Shown: positions 21,917 to 34,059, numbered from the stretch's first letter. The stretch is DNA of 64,000 bases from Fomes fomentarius (GCA_022606135.1 JABYQN010000003.1:2480001-2544000); one strand, 5' to 3'. The notes: generated by a model not told the origin, from the sequence alone. Translations and numbers: made by a program.

Positions 21917-22506
21917 GACGGCGCGATGGACTAGACTGCAGAGTGGCCGGTAGTACTTGAGTACTTGAGTACTGAGTACTTAGTAGTAGCCTAGTCGAGC
22001 AGTGGAATTTAAAGGCGACAGAACCATGCCCCTGCCCTTACGTGATGCTCTGCTCCCGTGACCGGTCCGGGTAGTATTATGTAAACGCCTGCCCTGGTCC
22101 GTGAGATGGTCGCACTGCACACGAAAGACATCATGGGCGATCTTATACATATGTACGTCAGGACGGGCTGCTCGATACGCTGGACAGCTGGAGGCGCAGT
22201 GCTTGATCCCCTTTCGTGCCTAATCACCGTCACAGCGAGTGCATCCAGAACACAGGAACAGTTAGACGAAACAAGCATTCAGATCGCGACGATTACAGTA
22301 CAGTATTTTATGGACACTAAGCGATACAGAGCGCGAAAGCAAGACTAGTCCAACTCCTAGTCATCAACAAGATTTGGTGCCCGGAGAACTGTGTGGGTAT
22401 AGATATGATCATGGTCGTTTCATGAAGCGTCCGGTGCGCTCTACCCCATGAGGAAATGAGTGCTCGAGTGGCGATGGGTCAGCATTCCACTGCCTGGCAC
22501 ACCTAC
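21917..22506. other. Intergenic, F-box promoter side and BCS1 3' side
   Basis: Contains the short GAGTACTT microsatellite at 21952-21982 just upstream of the F-box start. No gene is supported in the remaining 500 bp. Confidence 0.5.
21952..21982. repeat. GAGTACTT-type microsatellite
   Basis: About four imperfect copies of GTACTTGA/GTACTGA in the 5' flank of the F-box gene, 36-66 bp upstream of its ATG. Confidence 0.7.
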
Positions 22507-24753
22507 TCATACTGCTGCAGGGGTCTCCGACTGTCCGTTTGAAATAGCCTCAGCGCCCGCGCCGGCCTCATCGTCCTTGACAGTGCTGGCCGTAGTAGTA
22601 GTAGCAGCATCCGCCGCCGCACCGTCAGACCCAGACTCCTCCTTCTTGCACTCCACCACCCGCGCCCCCGCACCCGTCGATTGCACGGGGCCATCCGACC
22701 GCGCCCCCGCCTTCTTCTCCATCATCTTCCGCCCGACCCACGCCGGAAGCTGCTCGACCGCGTCGTACGGGCACGTCTTGCACGTCATGAGGTAGCCCTG
22801 GAGCGTCGCCATCGAGAACGCGCGATCGGGGATGAGCGCGGCGAACTGGTCTGCGAGCTCTGCGGCTTTCCTGCGGGACAGTTTCGGGGCGCGGGCAGAG
22901 TGCGCGATGCCGATGTATGTTGCGAGGGCGTCCGGCTCGGAGTCAGCAGACGAGAAGGAGGACGTTGAGAGCGGGGGTGTGGAGGAGGCAGGAGTAGGGG
23001 GTGTGGGAGTGGCGGAAGGAGAAGGGGTGCGCGAGCCGTAACCCGAGTCCTTTTCGTCGACATCGTCGAGGGTCTTCTCGTCGTCCTTGTCGGTGTCCGC
23101 GCTAGAAGGGAGGTAGAACCTCCTGAAGAGCTCGCGACACTGGTACTTGCTCGCGAGCTTGAACTCGATATGGAGATCCAGGCGTCCGGGGCGGCACAGT
23201 GCAGGATCCAGCGCCTTATAATCGTTCGTAGTAGCAAACAGTATCCTGCCCTCCTGAGCCCCGATGCCGTCTAGAGCATTGAGCAAGCCGCTGAGGGTGA
23301 TGCGCGTTGAGATCGAGTCGTTGTTCTCCTTCTCCCCGTGGTGCTTGTCGTCCTCGTCCGGCGATTTCCCGTTTTGCTTCTCGGGATCCACGATGTCGCG
23401 CCTGATGCCCTGGTGGAACGCCGCGTCAATGTCCTCGACGAGGACAATGCACTTGTCCGGGAGCTCGGAGATGACGGAGCTAAGCGTCGAATCGTCCATG
23501 CCCATGCGCGTGAGCGAGAGAATGTAGACGTCGAGATTGAGTTCACCAGCGATGCTGTGAATGAGGGAGGTCTTGCCGGCGCCTGGAGCGCCATAGAGGA
23601 GGTAGCCACGACGATGGGGGATGCCTTACAACGCATAAAGTGAGTCAAAGAGTGCAAGGATGGCGAGGACGCGGAGATGTAGAGCCGTACCTCGTTCGGC
23701 GTACCACTCCTTGCTTCCAAGGAAGTCCTTGGCATCGTTGAGCACAAGCTCCATGACGCCGGGATCGAGGATGATAGACTTCATGGGCCGCTTGTGCTGT
23801 GTACACATGAGCTTCCAGTAGTCCCTAAGTATGTTTAGTGTGTGTGCAGAATTGCGAAGTACATAGTGAACTCACGAGTTGGAAACGTATACTGAAATCA
23901 TGTTCTTGCTCGCGTTGAGGTACTGCTTCTTTGCCTCGAGAAGTAGGTCCCGGAGCACCTCATGGCTACGTGTGAGCATCCTACAATGCCTACTCAGTAT
24001 TGCGAGCACAGATTGGACGGGTACCATACCGAATTTGCAGAGTCGACTTCTGTTGCCACGGGCCGTCGTTGACTTCATTTCGGGTGACGGTAACATACCG
24101 GTACTTGTACCACAACGAGTACGTGGTATGTAGTGAAGGAAGGAAGGAGATATTCCGCCCCTTGCCAGTGTTGTCGATGTCGGTGGAGTCCGAGAGGACC
24201 GGAGCATCGAGGCCGAACGTACGGGTGCTCACATCAAGGGTCCGGGCGGTGCCTGCGAAAGTCATTGAGAAGATAAGTCCGAGATTCGCATCATGTCCGA
24301 GATGAGATGCGAAACTTACGGAAGACGTGGTGCCTAGAGAGCCAGAACATGAGCCAATCTATATGAGATTTACGGAGATTAGCTCAATCGACACGCGCAC
24401 TCGGAGTTGGGAGAACCCCCAATATTGAACTCACAGCCGCAGTCATCGCTCTCATCGAGGGTGACTGTGATCCAGAAGTAGTTCTTGATTGTGGTCCATG
24501 ACGAGGTCAGGAAGCGCCGACAATACTCGAGGGCGGCGCCAATGAGGAACAGCTTGATCCAATCCCGCACAGCAGAGAGTGAGAGTAGGTGAGCGATCAG
24601 AGTCGGGAGCTGGAGCAAAGACATGGGCGTGATAGGGACTGCAGCTGGGACGTGCGCAGTGGCATTAGCAGTGATGGCTTCGGTTCCATTGACTAATACC
24701 GAGCCAGATTGAATGGCAGTGAGGACGGTTTGGAGCACAGCAACAGCGTCCAT
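22507..24753 (-). CDS. BCS1-like AAA ATPase, copy 1
   Basis: The multi-exon gene starts at ATG 24753 with MDAVAVLQTVLTAIQSGS. A hydrophobic stretch (LLQLPTLIAHLLSLSAVRDW) and LFLIGAALEYCRRF follow. Middle exons encode the BCS1 N-terminal domain, including MKSIILDPGVMELVLNDAKD. The AAA domain has a Walker A motif (YGAPGAGKTSLIHSIAGE), Walker B in CIVLVEDIDAAFHQ, and a sensor/arginine region in LFATTNDYKALDPALCRPG. The tail has LATYIGIAH and a low-complexity Ala/Thr/Glu end to 22507. BCS1 in mitochondria inserts the Rieske protein into complex III; basidiomycetes carry many divergent paralogues of unproven role, and this is more likely one of those. No clear mitochondrial presequence is seen. 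It is the first of three tandem copies, all minus strand. Confidence 0.88.
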
Positions 24754-24842
24754 TTTGTCGTCAGTAAGTAATCTGGTAGCTGTGCGTACGAGAGATGGGA
24801 TGGAACGCAAAGTTCCTGGGGTATTTGGTTTCGAAGACGTAG

Positions 24843-24849
24843 CTTTATA
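24843..24849 (-). promoter_or_regulatory. TATA box of BCS1-like copy 1
   Basis: TATAAAG on the minus strand, about 90 bp upstream of ATG 24753. Confidence 0.5.
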
Positions 24850-26193
24850 GGGTGATGGAAGCACAGGCTTGAAGGCGAAAATTGCACACGTCGGGCCCGT
24901 GCTGCTGTGCTGCTGCATCTAGGCGGGTGCTGTGGCCGTGGAACATGACTAGGACGGCGCCAAAAAGTGCACCAAGGAAGGATAAAATGGAATGGCTGTT
25001 ACCGCATCCCCCGCGTGTTGTGACTCTCATCGTTTGTCAAGGGCTCGCATAGGAACACAGCAACACGAGTGCCGACGAGGAGAGCACTGGTTTTTGTCGG
25101 GAGATGACTTTTCACGATAATGTAGCTGCCCATGCCCAACAATATATCGGCCTTGGCAATGGGTGTTGCCATCGTTTTGACTCAGTCACCGGAGACGATT
25201 ATCGCCCGCGATAGTGCCGATCGGAGGTGGAGGCACAAGACGATCCGAGCTGAAGTTGAGCTAAGGCAAGCAGTACACTCACTGTCTGGGTGACCCCCGA
25301 TACTTCTTCAGCATCTTGCCTGCCCACTACATTCACCTGCGATGATGCGACGACGTATCCGAGTCCGTCGACCATTCAGGTATACAGGAGAATGAGGCAA
25401 CACCATGTCGTTGCACGCATACCGCGCCAGTCGTCAGTCCCGAGGTTGTCAGCTGCAGCACTTGAGTGATAGCGGAGCGTAGACAACGGCTAAAGAAGAT
25501 ACCATGTACCATTGGATGCTAAGCCGTAAGCTGCAAGAACAGTTCACAAATAGTTGATGACGAAGCGTAGTATGTTTGGCGCTTACCTGCTTGTAGACCG
25601 CGGAGTACAAAATTATCGAGCGGAGTCACAATAGAGCCAGCGCGACAAATGCCATGCGGCCTGAACTCCACTGTGGCATCTGTACTTGGAATCTCTCCTT
25701 AGTATTGCCATATGCGAGACGAGTATGACTCTACTGCTCCTATGAACACTCCTACGCTCTCGCTTTCTACAATCCTACGTACCGAACAGCTCACCAAGTG
25801 AGGAAATTGGTACTGTATCCGAGTCCCAATTCGTGACACATCGATATTAGGACAGTGTCACTCCAGCCGCATCTCCACTGGATGCGGCCAAGCTGCAACG
25901 AGCTGCCACCTCACAATTGTACTTGCACTTGTTTTGAATCCATGCTGGCTGCAGTATGTTGTGTAGCAGCTTTTTGTTGCTGTACCAGTCGATGCGTCTC
26001 AGTTGTGGTTCTGATGACAACAATACGACACGAGGCTCTGTCCTTCCCATATTTTTGCTTTCGGAAAGCTATAGCACGCCATGAACCCTTCCACCCGCTG
26101 CTTAGGACTATGGGGTACGGCTTTCCCCACACACGCTATACAATCTGTGCTAACCTTCTCACTGCTGCACAGGAATATCGCATCTGAGATCAT
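24850..26193. other. Intergenic, no gene supported
   Basis: Spacer between the divergent BCS1-like copy 1 and the small membrane protein gene at 26194. Overlapping short open frames at 25855-26187 may include an upstream exon of the latter, but no junction is convincing. Confidence 0.4.
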
Positions 26194-26667
26194 ATGTATG
26201 TACTCATCCTGCTCGCAGTTAGCGCTGTATGCGATCTCGATATCTACGCAGGTATCCCCTCGTGGACAGCAGTGACCACCTGCGACTGTGCCGTGGGTTG
26301 CATCCAACATGTCCTCCTCCGTTAGTCTTCGCTATACGCGCTGCATCCTAGGACCATCTCTTTCTAACTCTAATTCACAGCTCTTGTGGAAGGTCTCGCA
26401 GTGGCATGCGCATGCCTGTTCTGTGGACTCTCACTGGCGCTGGTCGCCGTGGCGCAGTATCCGGTCCGCATATTCCAAGATTGGTGGTGCGAAATCAAGT
26501 CTCGGAAGCAGCACCGTACTCGCACGAAAGCTCGCTTCAGCCCGAGCGCATCCTCGGAGTCGGACAGCCGCACTTCGCTTAATTTCCACTCTCCCTCACA
26601 TTCACCTCCCCTCGTTCCTATACCCCTGTACATGCATTTATTGTATTCCCAGAAGCTACACATGTGA
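26194..26667 (+). CDS. Small two-exon membrane or secreted protein, unknown
   Basis: Exon 1 (26194-26320) begins MYVLILLAVSAVCDLDIYAG, a signal-peptide or signal-anchor-like segment, followed by a Cys-containing stretch (TTCDCAVGC). A 60-nt intron (GTTAGT...TTCACAG) joins in phase to exon 2 (26381-26667). Exon 2 carries a second hydrophobic segment (LAVACACLFCGLSLALVAVA), then a basic stretch (KSRKQHRTRTKAR) and a Ser/Pro tail. Total length is 137 residues. No family is recognised. It sits between BCS1-like copies on the opposite strand. The donor GTTAGT is slightly unusual, and the upstream 5' end is uncertain. Confidence 0.45.
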
Positions 26668-27095
26668 CACCGACGCAAGCGCATTTGCCAATTGTATCGT
26701 ATATGGAACCACACCCCTATATTTGATGCGCGTTGTTCCGTGTTGTGTTGGTTGACGTCGCATTTGTGGCCATGCGGCGTGCGCTATGTGCTATGTTTGA
26801 GCATCTGAGCATCGAGGCTTGAGGCGCAAAGCTGTGAGGCAATACCACATCGAGCTGATTCAGCCGGACCTTCTTATGCGAGGGTGACTCACACGGTCGC
26901 TTGCGACCACAACATCCGTATTTGTGGGCGCGCATCCACCGCCTCCGGATGCATGCCTTGCCACTCAAGTTGGTTCTCATCGGAGTATCCATATAATACT
27001 CGGACCCTCGAACGACTTCATTCTTCTATCTTTCTCTCTATCACGGATCTGCTTCCATAGTGGCACAACTGTTCTTATATCCAGAATTGATCACC
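26668..27095. other. Promoter side of the disordered-protein gene
   Basis: A TATA-like TATAATA lies near 26991, about 105 bp upstream of ATG 27096. Nothing else is recognised. Confidence 0.4.
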
Positions 27096-27646
27096 ATGAG
27101 GTAGGTGTTCCATACTATAGTTGTCTGTGATGTGGCAGGGAGCCCCTGACCGTCGCCACCAGCAACTCGAAGTCCAACAACATAGACCCCGCCAGCTTTC
27201 AAGGATTCGTGTCCAGCAACGACTTCAACAACTTTGAGCCCTTCAACAGGTCCGAGATGGAAGGACTTCGGTCTAGCATGGGCTTCGGAAACGGGCCCCA
27301 ACCTCCTCCATCAAGTTTTGGCTGGCCAGGTCGTAACCAGATTCCCCAGTTCCCGGGATCTTCATTCCCCAACTCTCCATTTCAGAACTTTCCGTTTCAG
27401 CCCTCTTTCCAAGGCTCTCCGCCCCAAGGCTTCCCGTTCCCGGCTGCCCAAGGCTCCACGTTCCAAGGCGGTTCCAACATTCACGGTCAACAAGCTCCGG
27501 GACCTAGTTATCCTGCCGCAACGTCAGGATCTACTAAAGCTTCCGGAACGTCTAGTGACTACGCCGGAACGTACGCAGATGAACCCGAAGCAACCAATCG
27601 TAAGCACTGGCGCACTTTCAAGCCTACTTGGGTGATCTGCGACTGA
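27096..27646 (+). CDS. Phe/Pro/Gln/Ser-rich disordered protein, unknown
   Basis: A 5-nt first exon (ATGAG, 27096-27100) is followed by a 38-nt intron (GTAGGT...GCAG) and exon 2 (27139-27646), giving about 170 residues. The protein begins MREPLTVATSNSKSNNID. Its core is low complexity with recurring Phe-Pro and Gln-Gly units, such as FPNSPFQNFPFQPSFQGS and GFPFPAAQGSTFQGG. The C-terminus RKHWRTFKPTWVICD is more ordinary. Such composition suggests intrinsic disorder and perhaps condensate-type behaviour, which is inference only. The tiny first exon and very short intron are odd; an alternative is a start inside exon 2, for example at the ATG in SEMEGLRSSMGF. Confidence 0.5.
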
Positions 27647-28547
27647 TTTTGCCCTCTTTGTGGGTGACCGCCACTGTTCGGCATCCACTACCCACAGATG
27701 CCAGCGGCACCGTCGAGCACAGCGAAGGGCGCCACTCCGGCAAGATCTGTATCCCGTGTCTCTGCTGCTGCATCCCTTGTTGTTGCAAAGTGTCAGTAGT
27801 AGTAGTAGAGCTACTTTCAATCTCTGTGGTGGTTGGTGATTAACACTACTATTTGCGCAGCTCCTTCTCCTCCCATGCTGAGACTACAACACACACATAC
27901 GAAGGACCAATTCAGAACTCGAACGCACCACGGATGGAGCCTCAGTCGCATCCGTACGCGGAGAGTAACCCACCGCCACCGTACAAGTGACCAGTACAGA
28001 GCTGCCGCATGGGTTGCGTATATATTAAGATAGTACAGTTGTCGTAATCCTTCGAGCCTGCCTGTACTAACATTCATCGAACCGTCTATTTTTCTTGCCC
28101 CTGTTTTTTCCGTGTCTATGAGTAGTGGCGCGTCCTCATCAGAGAAATGAGGTCACGATGCCTGGCTGACAGTATGATGCACTGAGAATAGCGTGCACAA
28201 TTGTAGGGCCACGCAACATAAGACTCCTGGGATTTGGTGAGAGTGAATGGTTCAGAGTTACTACAGGGATCTGCGACCACAAGGCGTACATGACAAAGGC
28301 CTGTTTGAGAGACAACAAACCGACCTGGTTACAGGTGTGGCGCCTTGAGCGCTGAGTCTTGCTTCAACCTGAACCTCCCATCGTAGTCCATATATATAGG
28401 CAGCCGAGTCGTATGATACAGAGTATTGAAACAAGCACAAATCCACTCCAACCAAGTCGTTCTCATAATACCGTCGTTGTACTCGTTGGTCACTATCGCC
28501 AGAACCCATGGGGTAAGCACGCCAGAACGTACAGGAGTACTGTGAAT
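27647..28547. other. Intergenic with TATA element
   Basis: Holds a (AGT)n microsatellite near 27791-27808 and a strong TATATATA at 28391-28398. The TATA element probably serves the small gene at 28548. No other gene is supported. Confidence 0.45.
28391..28398 (+). promoter_or_regulatory. TATA box upstream of the small membrane protein
   Basis: TATATATA followed by GG, 157 bp upstream of ATG 28548. Confidence 0.4.
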
Positions 28548-28976
28548 ATGAATCCTGGCACTCATTGCGTTTGCTCCAGATCAGTTATCTCGTGCATAAT
28601 ATGTATGAATCTCACCCACCGTCATTCTTCGTCAGCATTCTCATCTTATTATGCGACAACAGGCTTTCCATGTATATTTTTAACGTGTGTGTGGGACATA
28701 GTGATCGAGTGCGTTATCAGTGTTATCCACTTGATTTCATGTCGGCATAAACTCCTTGTTTTCAGAACTATCTCCCTGGCGTTTGGATGCGTTTTTCTGG
28801 CTATAATAGCAGCTGCTGGGGTGTCGACAGTGCTTATTGCACTCGCCGCGGGGCTTCTCTCGAAAGCCGGGCACGGAGTGGCGAGCATCATTCAACGTAT
28901 GCAGAGTGGACCGCCAGTGGAAGAGGAGGTACCACTGCTCGAGAAACCACGTCGATACTCAAACTCTCGGGATTGA
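28548..28976 (+). CDS. Small multi-span membrane protein, unknown
   Basis: A continuous 142-codon frame from ATG 28548 begins MNPGTHCVCSRSVISCIICM. It has two or three hydrophobic segments: FPCIFLTCVWDIVIECVISV, then LAFGCVFLAIIAAAGVSTVL running into IALAAGLLS. The tail is polar with an acidic dileucine-like stretch (VEEEVPLLEKPRRYSNSRD), which can act as a sorting signal in other proteins. The frame is open for 60 more codons upstream, so an earlier start or an intron is possible. No family is recognised. It lies tail to tail with BCS1-like copy 2. Confidence 0.45.
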   Translation: MNPGTHCVCSRSVISCIICMNLTHRHSSSAFSSYYATTGFPCIFLTCVWDIVIECVISVIHLISCRHKLLVFRTISLAFGCVFLAIIAAAGVSTVLIALAAGLLSKAGHGVASIIQRMQSGPPVEEEVPLLEKPRRYSNSRD

Positions 28977-29242
28977 GTGGTACTACTTTTGGGGTGTCGG
29001 AAGCTGCAATCCACCTACAGCCGGCATAGTGGTCGCACGCAAGGTTATGGTCAGCCCAGCCAAACGCCGTGGAAGGAAAGCGAGGGCAAACCCATTGACG
29101 GAAATGCGCGGCATCCAGAAAAAAAACAGGTTCATACGTGTTTCATACATTGTTGTGTGTTCTACGCGTGTATGTCGAGTGTACAGTACATCTATTACGT
29201 TCCAGCAAACACGACGTACTCACGAGCATCGAACCACCGTTC

Positions 29243-31331
29243 TCATTCCGACGCCACACCTCCCTCCTTCGTCACACTCTGCATCGCCTTCTCCTTCAAC
29301 TTCTTCTCGACCCATGCAGGCGCCTCCTCAATCGCGTCATATGGCCGCACCTTGTACGCCATAAGATAGCCCTGCAGTGTGGCCATCGAGAAAGTTGCCG
29401 GAGGGATGATCTCCGCGAATTGGTTTGCCAACGCAGCTGCCTTCGTAGGAGATAGCTGATTGGCACGGGTCAGGCGCGTCATCTCGACATGTACCCTCGA
29501 CGCGCCCTCTGGGATCGAGGCGAGCGTACTAGGAGACGTCGACTCGGATACGGAGGATGTGCGCGAAGAGCGCGAGTCGTACCCTGAGTCTTTCTCGCCC
29601 TTCTGCTCAGCGGCGTCTTCTTCGGAGCTCGTGGCGGCGGCGGCGTCGTCGTGGGTGTAAAAGCGCTTGAACAGCTCCGTCGCCTGGTACCTGCTCGCGA
29701 GAGTAAACTTGACATGCAAGTCCAGTCGTCCGGGGCGGAGGAGCGCAGGGTCCAGCGCAGAGTAGTCGTTTGTCGTCGCGAACAGTATGCGGCCCTCCTG
29801 CGCGGCGATCCCGTCCAGCGCGTTCAACAACCCACTAAGCGTGACGCCATGATTGGAGAGCATCTCGTGTGCGGCCTTCTCCTTAGCACCAGCGTCATGG
29901 TCCCCTCCACCAGCAGCGCTAGCGTGCTCTGCAGCCAATCTCCCTTCCAGATCAAGGATGTCGCGCTTCATTCCACGGGTGAAGGCGGCGTCTATGTCCT
30001 CAATCAGAACGATGCAGGACTTGGGTAGATGCCCGATGAGCGACTTGAGGTTGTTGTCATTGAGGCTCGATACAGTTAGGGAGAGAATGTAGACGTCGAG
30101 ACGCAGCTCGCCTGCAAGGCTGTGGATCATCGATGTCTTTCCAGCGCCAGGCGGACCATAGAGAAGGTACCCTCTCCGGAATGGGATACCTGTATCGCAT
30201 ATTGAGGTAAGTAAGAAACGTGTGTCCGCGGCACGGGATGACGGCACACACGCACCTCGGTCGGAGTACCACTTTTTGCTATTCAGAAAATCTCGCGCGT
30301 CGTCCAGAACGAGATCGAGCACCCCCGGATCAAGTACCACAGAATCCCGAGGCCGCTTCTCTTGAATGGCAACACGCTTCCAGTTGTCGGTGCTAGCCAC
30401 ACGAGGACGCTCAGATATCTGGAACCCTACTAGGACAGAGAATGCTCACGATTCTGCGGCATAGACGTTGATAAAGTGTTCGCTCGCAGCCTTGTAGAGG
30501 TCCCTCGCGTCTGTGATCAGCTCCCGCAGAAGCTGTGTGTTTCGGGAGAGGATACTGGTCGTCGCTCCGTGAGCGATCGGAAGAACCACCCGGAGCAGCT
30601 GGAGGATAGATACCTAATTTTGAGCGTGTCCCTGGGGCGGAGTGAGAATGTGATCCTGTCGCTGCTACGTTCGCGAGTGATCGTCATGTAGCGGCCTTTG
30701 TACCAGGTCCCATACGTCCGTTCGAGGGAAGGATTAAACGATACAAGATCCTCCCCCTTGTCGTTTTCTCCAAGGTCATCGTACCTCGCGTTGTCGATAC
30801 CGTGGAAGTACGCGCTCACTTCGACATCCCGTGCGGTATCTACAGACACAAATGTCAGATGATCGAGTCCAGGGCCTCTCAGCGCCCCGACATCGGGGTA
30901 TGACCGGCAAAGGACGGGACTTACGAAACACCTTCTTGTGCGATAGCCAATACATCATCCAATCTACGGGGGCCACATTGACGTGAATGAACCCACAGGT
31001 GCAGCGGGGGAGGGTACCTACCGGCAGCATCCAAGCCCCAGTCAAACGAGGCACTGACCCAGAAATAGCCGACGACATTCCTCCACGCCACCCAGGCCAA
31101 ACGGTGGGATGCTTGGAGAAAGGCCCCCATGATCATAAGCTTCACCCAGTCTATGAGGGCAGTTGTCCCAAAAAATCGTATTACCAGCTGCGCCAGACTC
31201 GACGAAGCCTCGTCTGGCGATGTCGCGAGAGTCTGGGGCGAGCCCGACGTAGTATTGTTGGTCCCATTCAAGTTTCCAGCTCCGGATTGGATGATAGTGA
31301 GAACAGATTGTAGGACCTGTGTTGGGTCCAT
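29243..31331 (-). CDS. BCS1-like AAA ATPase, copy 2
   Basis: Starts at ATG 31331 (MDPTQVLQSVLTIIQSGAGN), with a hydrophobic segment LAQLVIRFFGTTALIDWVKL and SHRLAWVAWRNVVGYFWV. After several short exons comes SVVLDPGVLDLVLDDARDFL. The AAA core follows: Walker A YGPPGAGKTSMIHSLAGE, Walker B SCIVLIEDIDAAFTRG, and LFATTNDYSALDPALLRPG. The C-terminal part has KAAALANQFAEIIPPATFSM and a charged end at 29243. Family and likely role are as for copy 1; all motifs needed for ATP binding and hydrolysis are present. It reads closer to copy 3 than to copy 1 in the N-terminus and AAA core. The 632-bp spacer to copy 3 points to tandem duplication. Confidence 0.88.
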
Positions 31332-31385
31332 GATGAGCAGACGAGATGGGACGAGTGGAGAAGAGCAAATCCGAGCGATTGGGTG

Positions 31386-31392
31386 CTATATA
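31386..31392 (-). promoter_or_regulatory. TATA box of BCS1-like copy 2
   Basis: TATATAG on the minus strand, about 55 bp upstream of ATG 31331. Confidence 0.5.
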
Positions 31393-31963
31393 CTGTTGCT
31401 GCTTCAAGTGGCATCCAGATGCTGCCGAGATGGAACCGCACTCTACGAGATCCAGGCTGGCATTACACCCGGGTACTAGGTACCAGCTCATACGAAGTTC
31501 AATTCGAAGCCTCGTGCAGCATCAGCGTCACGCCTCGATACTCGGGAAACACGCTGCAGGTGAGGACGACGCATGTGAGAGGGGCCGGCGCACAATGAGG
31601 TTAAGGATTGCCCAGAAATGTCTCGTTCTTGAAACGCTGGACCGTAACTCGTATCCACATATGATGGGCACGAGCTACTCAAAATTAGGCAGAGCTTACA
31701 TAGCATATGGAGTTTGAATGCAACTTGCAGGACGAGGCACATGGTGCAGTGGCAGTGGCACTGACGTGCCAACACTATGATAGCGGTAACGTGAACATAT
31801 ATGGGCGCTCAATTGGGCTGGGATGACCTCAAGTATATCTAGCACTCACAAGGATCGTCGTAGAGCCCGCATATGGGATATTACAGGAAGCGATCACTGT
31901 ATCACACCCTGATACATACAGTAAAATACATTTATAGTTATGATGAACCCAGTCAGCCGTCGG
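31393..31963. other. Spacer between BCS1-like copies 2 and 3
   Basis: No gene supported. It serves as the 5' region of copy 2 and the 3' region of copy 3. Confidence 0.5.
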
Positions 31964-34059
31964 TCACCTCAGTGCCACCTCCTCGTCCTTCGCTGCCGAT
32001 ATCAGCCCCACGTCATCAGCCGTCGCTGCCACCTGTGTGGCCCTCTCCTTCAACTTCTTCTCAACCCACGCAGGCGCGTCCGCGATCGCATCGTACGGTC
32101 GGACCTTGTACGCCATCAGATATCCCTGCAGCGTCGCCATCGAGAACGCCCCCACAGGGATGATCTCTGCAAACTGCGCTGCCAGAGCCGCCGCCTTCTT
32201 CGGCGACAGCTGCAGCGTACGTGTGGAGTATGTCATTCCAACGTATGCGCTGGACACGCCTTCTGGGATCCCGCCGGCGGGCTGAAGTTCCGAAGGAGAA
32301 CGACTTGACGGTGCGGGCGAGGACGAGCGGGAGGTGTACCCGGAGTCCTTCTCGTCCCCGTCCCGAACCTTCTCGTCGTCCGAGCTGTCGTCGAGAGAGG
32401 CCGGCGCCGCGTCGGACGAAGCTGTGTAGAAGCGCTTGTACAGCTCCGTCGCCTGATACTTGCTTGCAAGCTTGAACTCGATATGCAGGTCAAGCCGGCC
32501 GGGGCGCAGCAACGCGGGATCCAAAGCAGAGTAATCGTTCGTCGTCGCAAACAGCACCCGTCCCTCCTGCGCAGCGATACCATCCAGTGCGTTCAGCAAG
32601 CCACTGAGCGTGACACCGTGAGCGGAGAGCGCATCCTTTCCGGCCTGGTTCTGCTGGTTGTCCGAGCCGTCTGGAGGGGCGTCTTTGGCCTTGTTCTGTC
32701 CCTCGAGATCCTTGATGTCGCGCTTCATGCCACGCGTGAAGGCTGCGTCAATGTCCTCGATGAGGACGATGCATACTTTAGGGAGGCGTGCAATGAGTGC
32801 CTTCAGGCTGTTGTCGTCGAGGCCCATCACGGTGAGAGAGAGGATGTAGATGTGGAGGTCGAGTTCGCCAGCGAGGCTGTGGATCATCGACGTCTTTCCG
32901 GCACCAGGAGCACCGTAGAGGAGGTAGCCTCTGCGGAAGGGGATACCTAGTCGGCAAATAAGTTCAGATTAGAGTATTGGTCGGCAGTGCGTCTCTCGAT
33001 TCAACGCACCTCTGTCAGCATACCACTGCTTGCTATTCAGGAAGTCCTTTGCGTCATCCAACACAAGCTCGAGCACGCCAGGATCGAGGATGACGGACGT
33101 CGTGGGGCGTTTATCTTGTACTGCGACACGCTTCCACCGGTCGGAGCTGACCATATAAACCCAGAGACGCTTAGTTATGTGGATTCTGAGTACAGGAGGA
33201 GGATTTACCTTTCAGCGACGTAGACGTTAATCAGGTGCTCGCTGGCAGCCTTGTACGCCTTCCGTGCCTCGGCGATTAGGTCACGTATGAGACGCGTGTT
33301 CCGCGTAAACATGCTACAGAGGATGAGGTGAGCGCGACGCACAAACGTTTCGCGGTTGTATGCACCTGATTTGGAGTGACTCCTTGGGTCGGCTCCAGGT
33401 GGGTCCATCGTTCGTGCGTTCACGAGTGATGGTCATGAACCGATGCTTGTACCACGCCGTGTACGTTCTTGATAGCGACGGGTAGAAGCACACAAGGTCT
33501 TCCCCGCTGTCATTATTCCCGAGATCGTCGACCTTCGCATTGTCGATTCCGTAGTAGGATGCGCTTACTTCAACGTTCCGCGCGGATCCTGTGGGTTTCA
33601 TGTCAGCATCATGTCACGCGGAGCTGATCGCATAGGGTGCAACACTGACGGAAGACTTTCTTTTGCGAAAGCCAATACATCAACCAATCTACGAGGAATA
33701 CATTCAAGTCAGCGACGCGCTCAGCGTACTAAGAATAAATGACTGCGACGCTCACCGGAAGCGTCGTCATTCCACTCGAAGCTCGCCGTAACCCAGAAGC
33801 AGTCGACGAACTTCGACCACGCCCTCCCAGAGAAGCGTCGACACACTTCCAGGAGTGCGCCAATGAGGAAGAGTTTGATCCAATCTCTGACCGCCGAGAT
33901 CCCCAGCAACGTCATGAGAATATGCGGGAGAGACAACGACCTTGGGTCCGGCGCAGACGTCGATGAAGACCCCGCAGACTCGGCGGAAATCCCAGCGGTG
34001 ACATTACCACCGGATTGGATGATGGAAAGGACGGTCTGTAGCACTTGGGTCGCGTCCAT
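31964..34059 (-). CDS. BCS1-like AAA ATPase, copy 3
   Basis: Starts at ATG 34059 (MDATQVLQTVLSIIQSGGNV). The membrane-type segment is LPHILMTLLGISAVRDWIKL, then FLIGALLEVCRRFSGRAW. The BCS1-specific region has SVILDPGVLELVLDDAKDFL. The AAA core has Walker A (APGAGKTSMIHSLAGE), Walker B (VCIVLIEDIDAAFTRG) and ATTNDYSALDPALLRPGRLD. The tail has SPKKAAALAAQFAEIIPVGA and a charged end at 31964. Exon layout and motif order match copies 1 and 2, including short 5' exons before the P-loop exon. It is the most upstream of the three tandem genes. Whether it works in mitochondrial complex III assembly or in a lineage-specific process is not decided by the sequence. Confidence 0.88.

Noticed and set aside
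22681..33223. Long plus-strand open frames opposite the BCS1-like genes
   Set aside because: They mirror the GC-rich minus-strand exons, have no domains, and disagree with the clear intron/exon structure of the ATPase genes.
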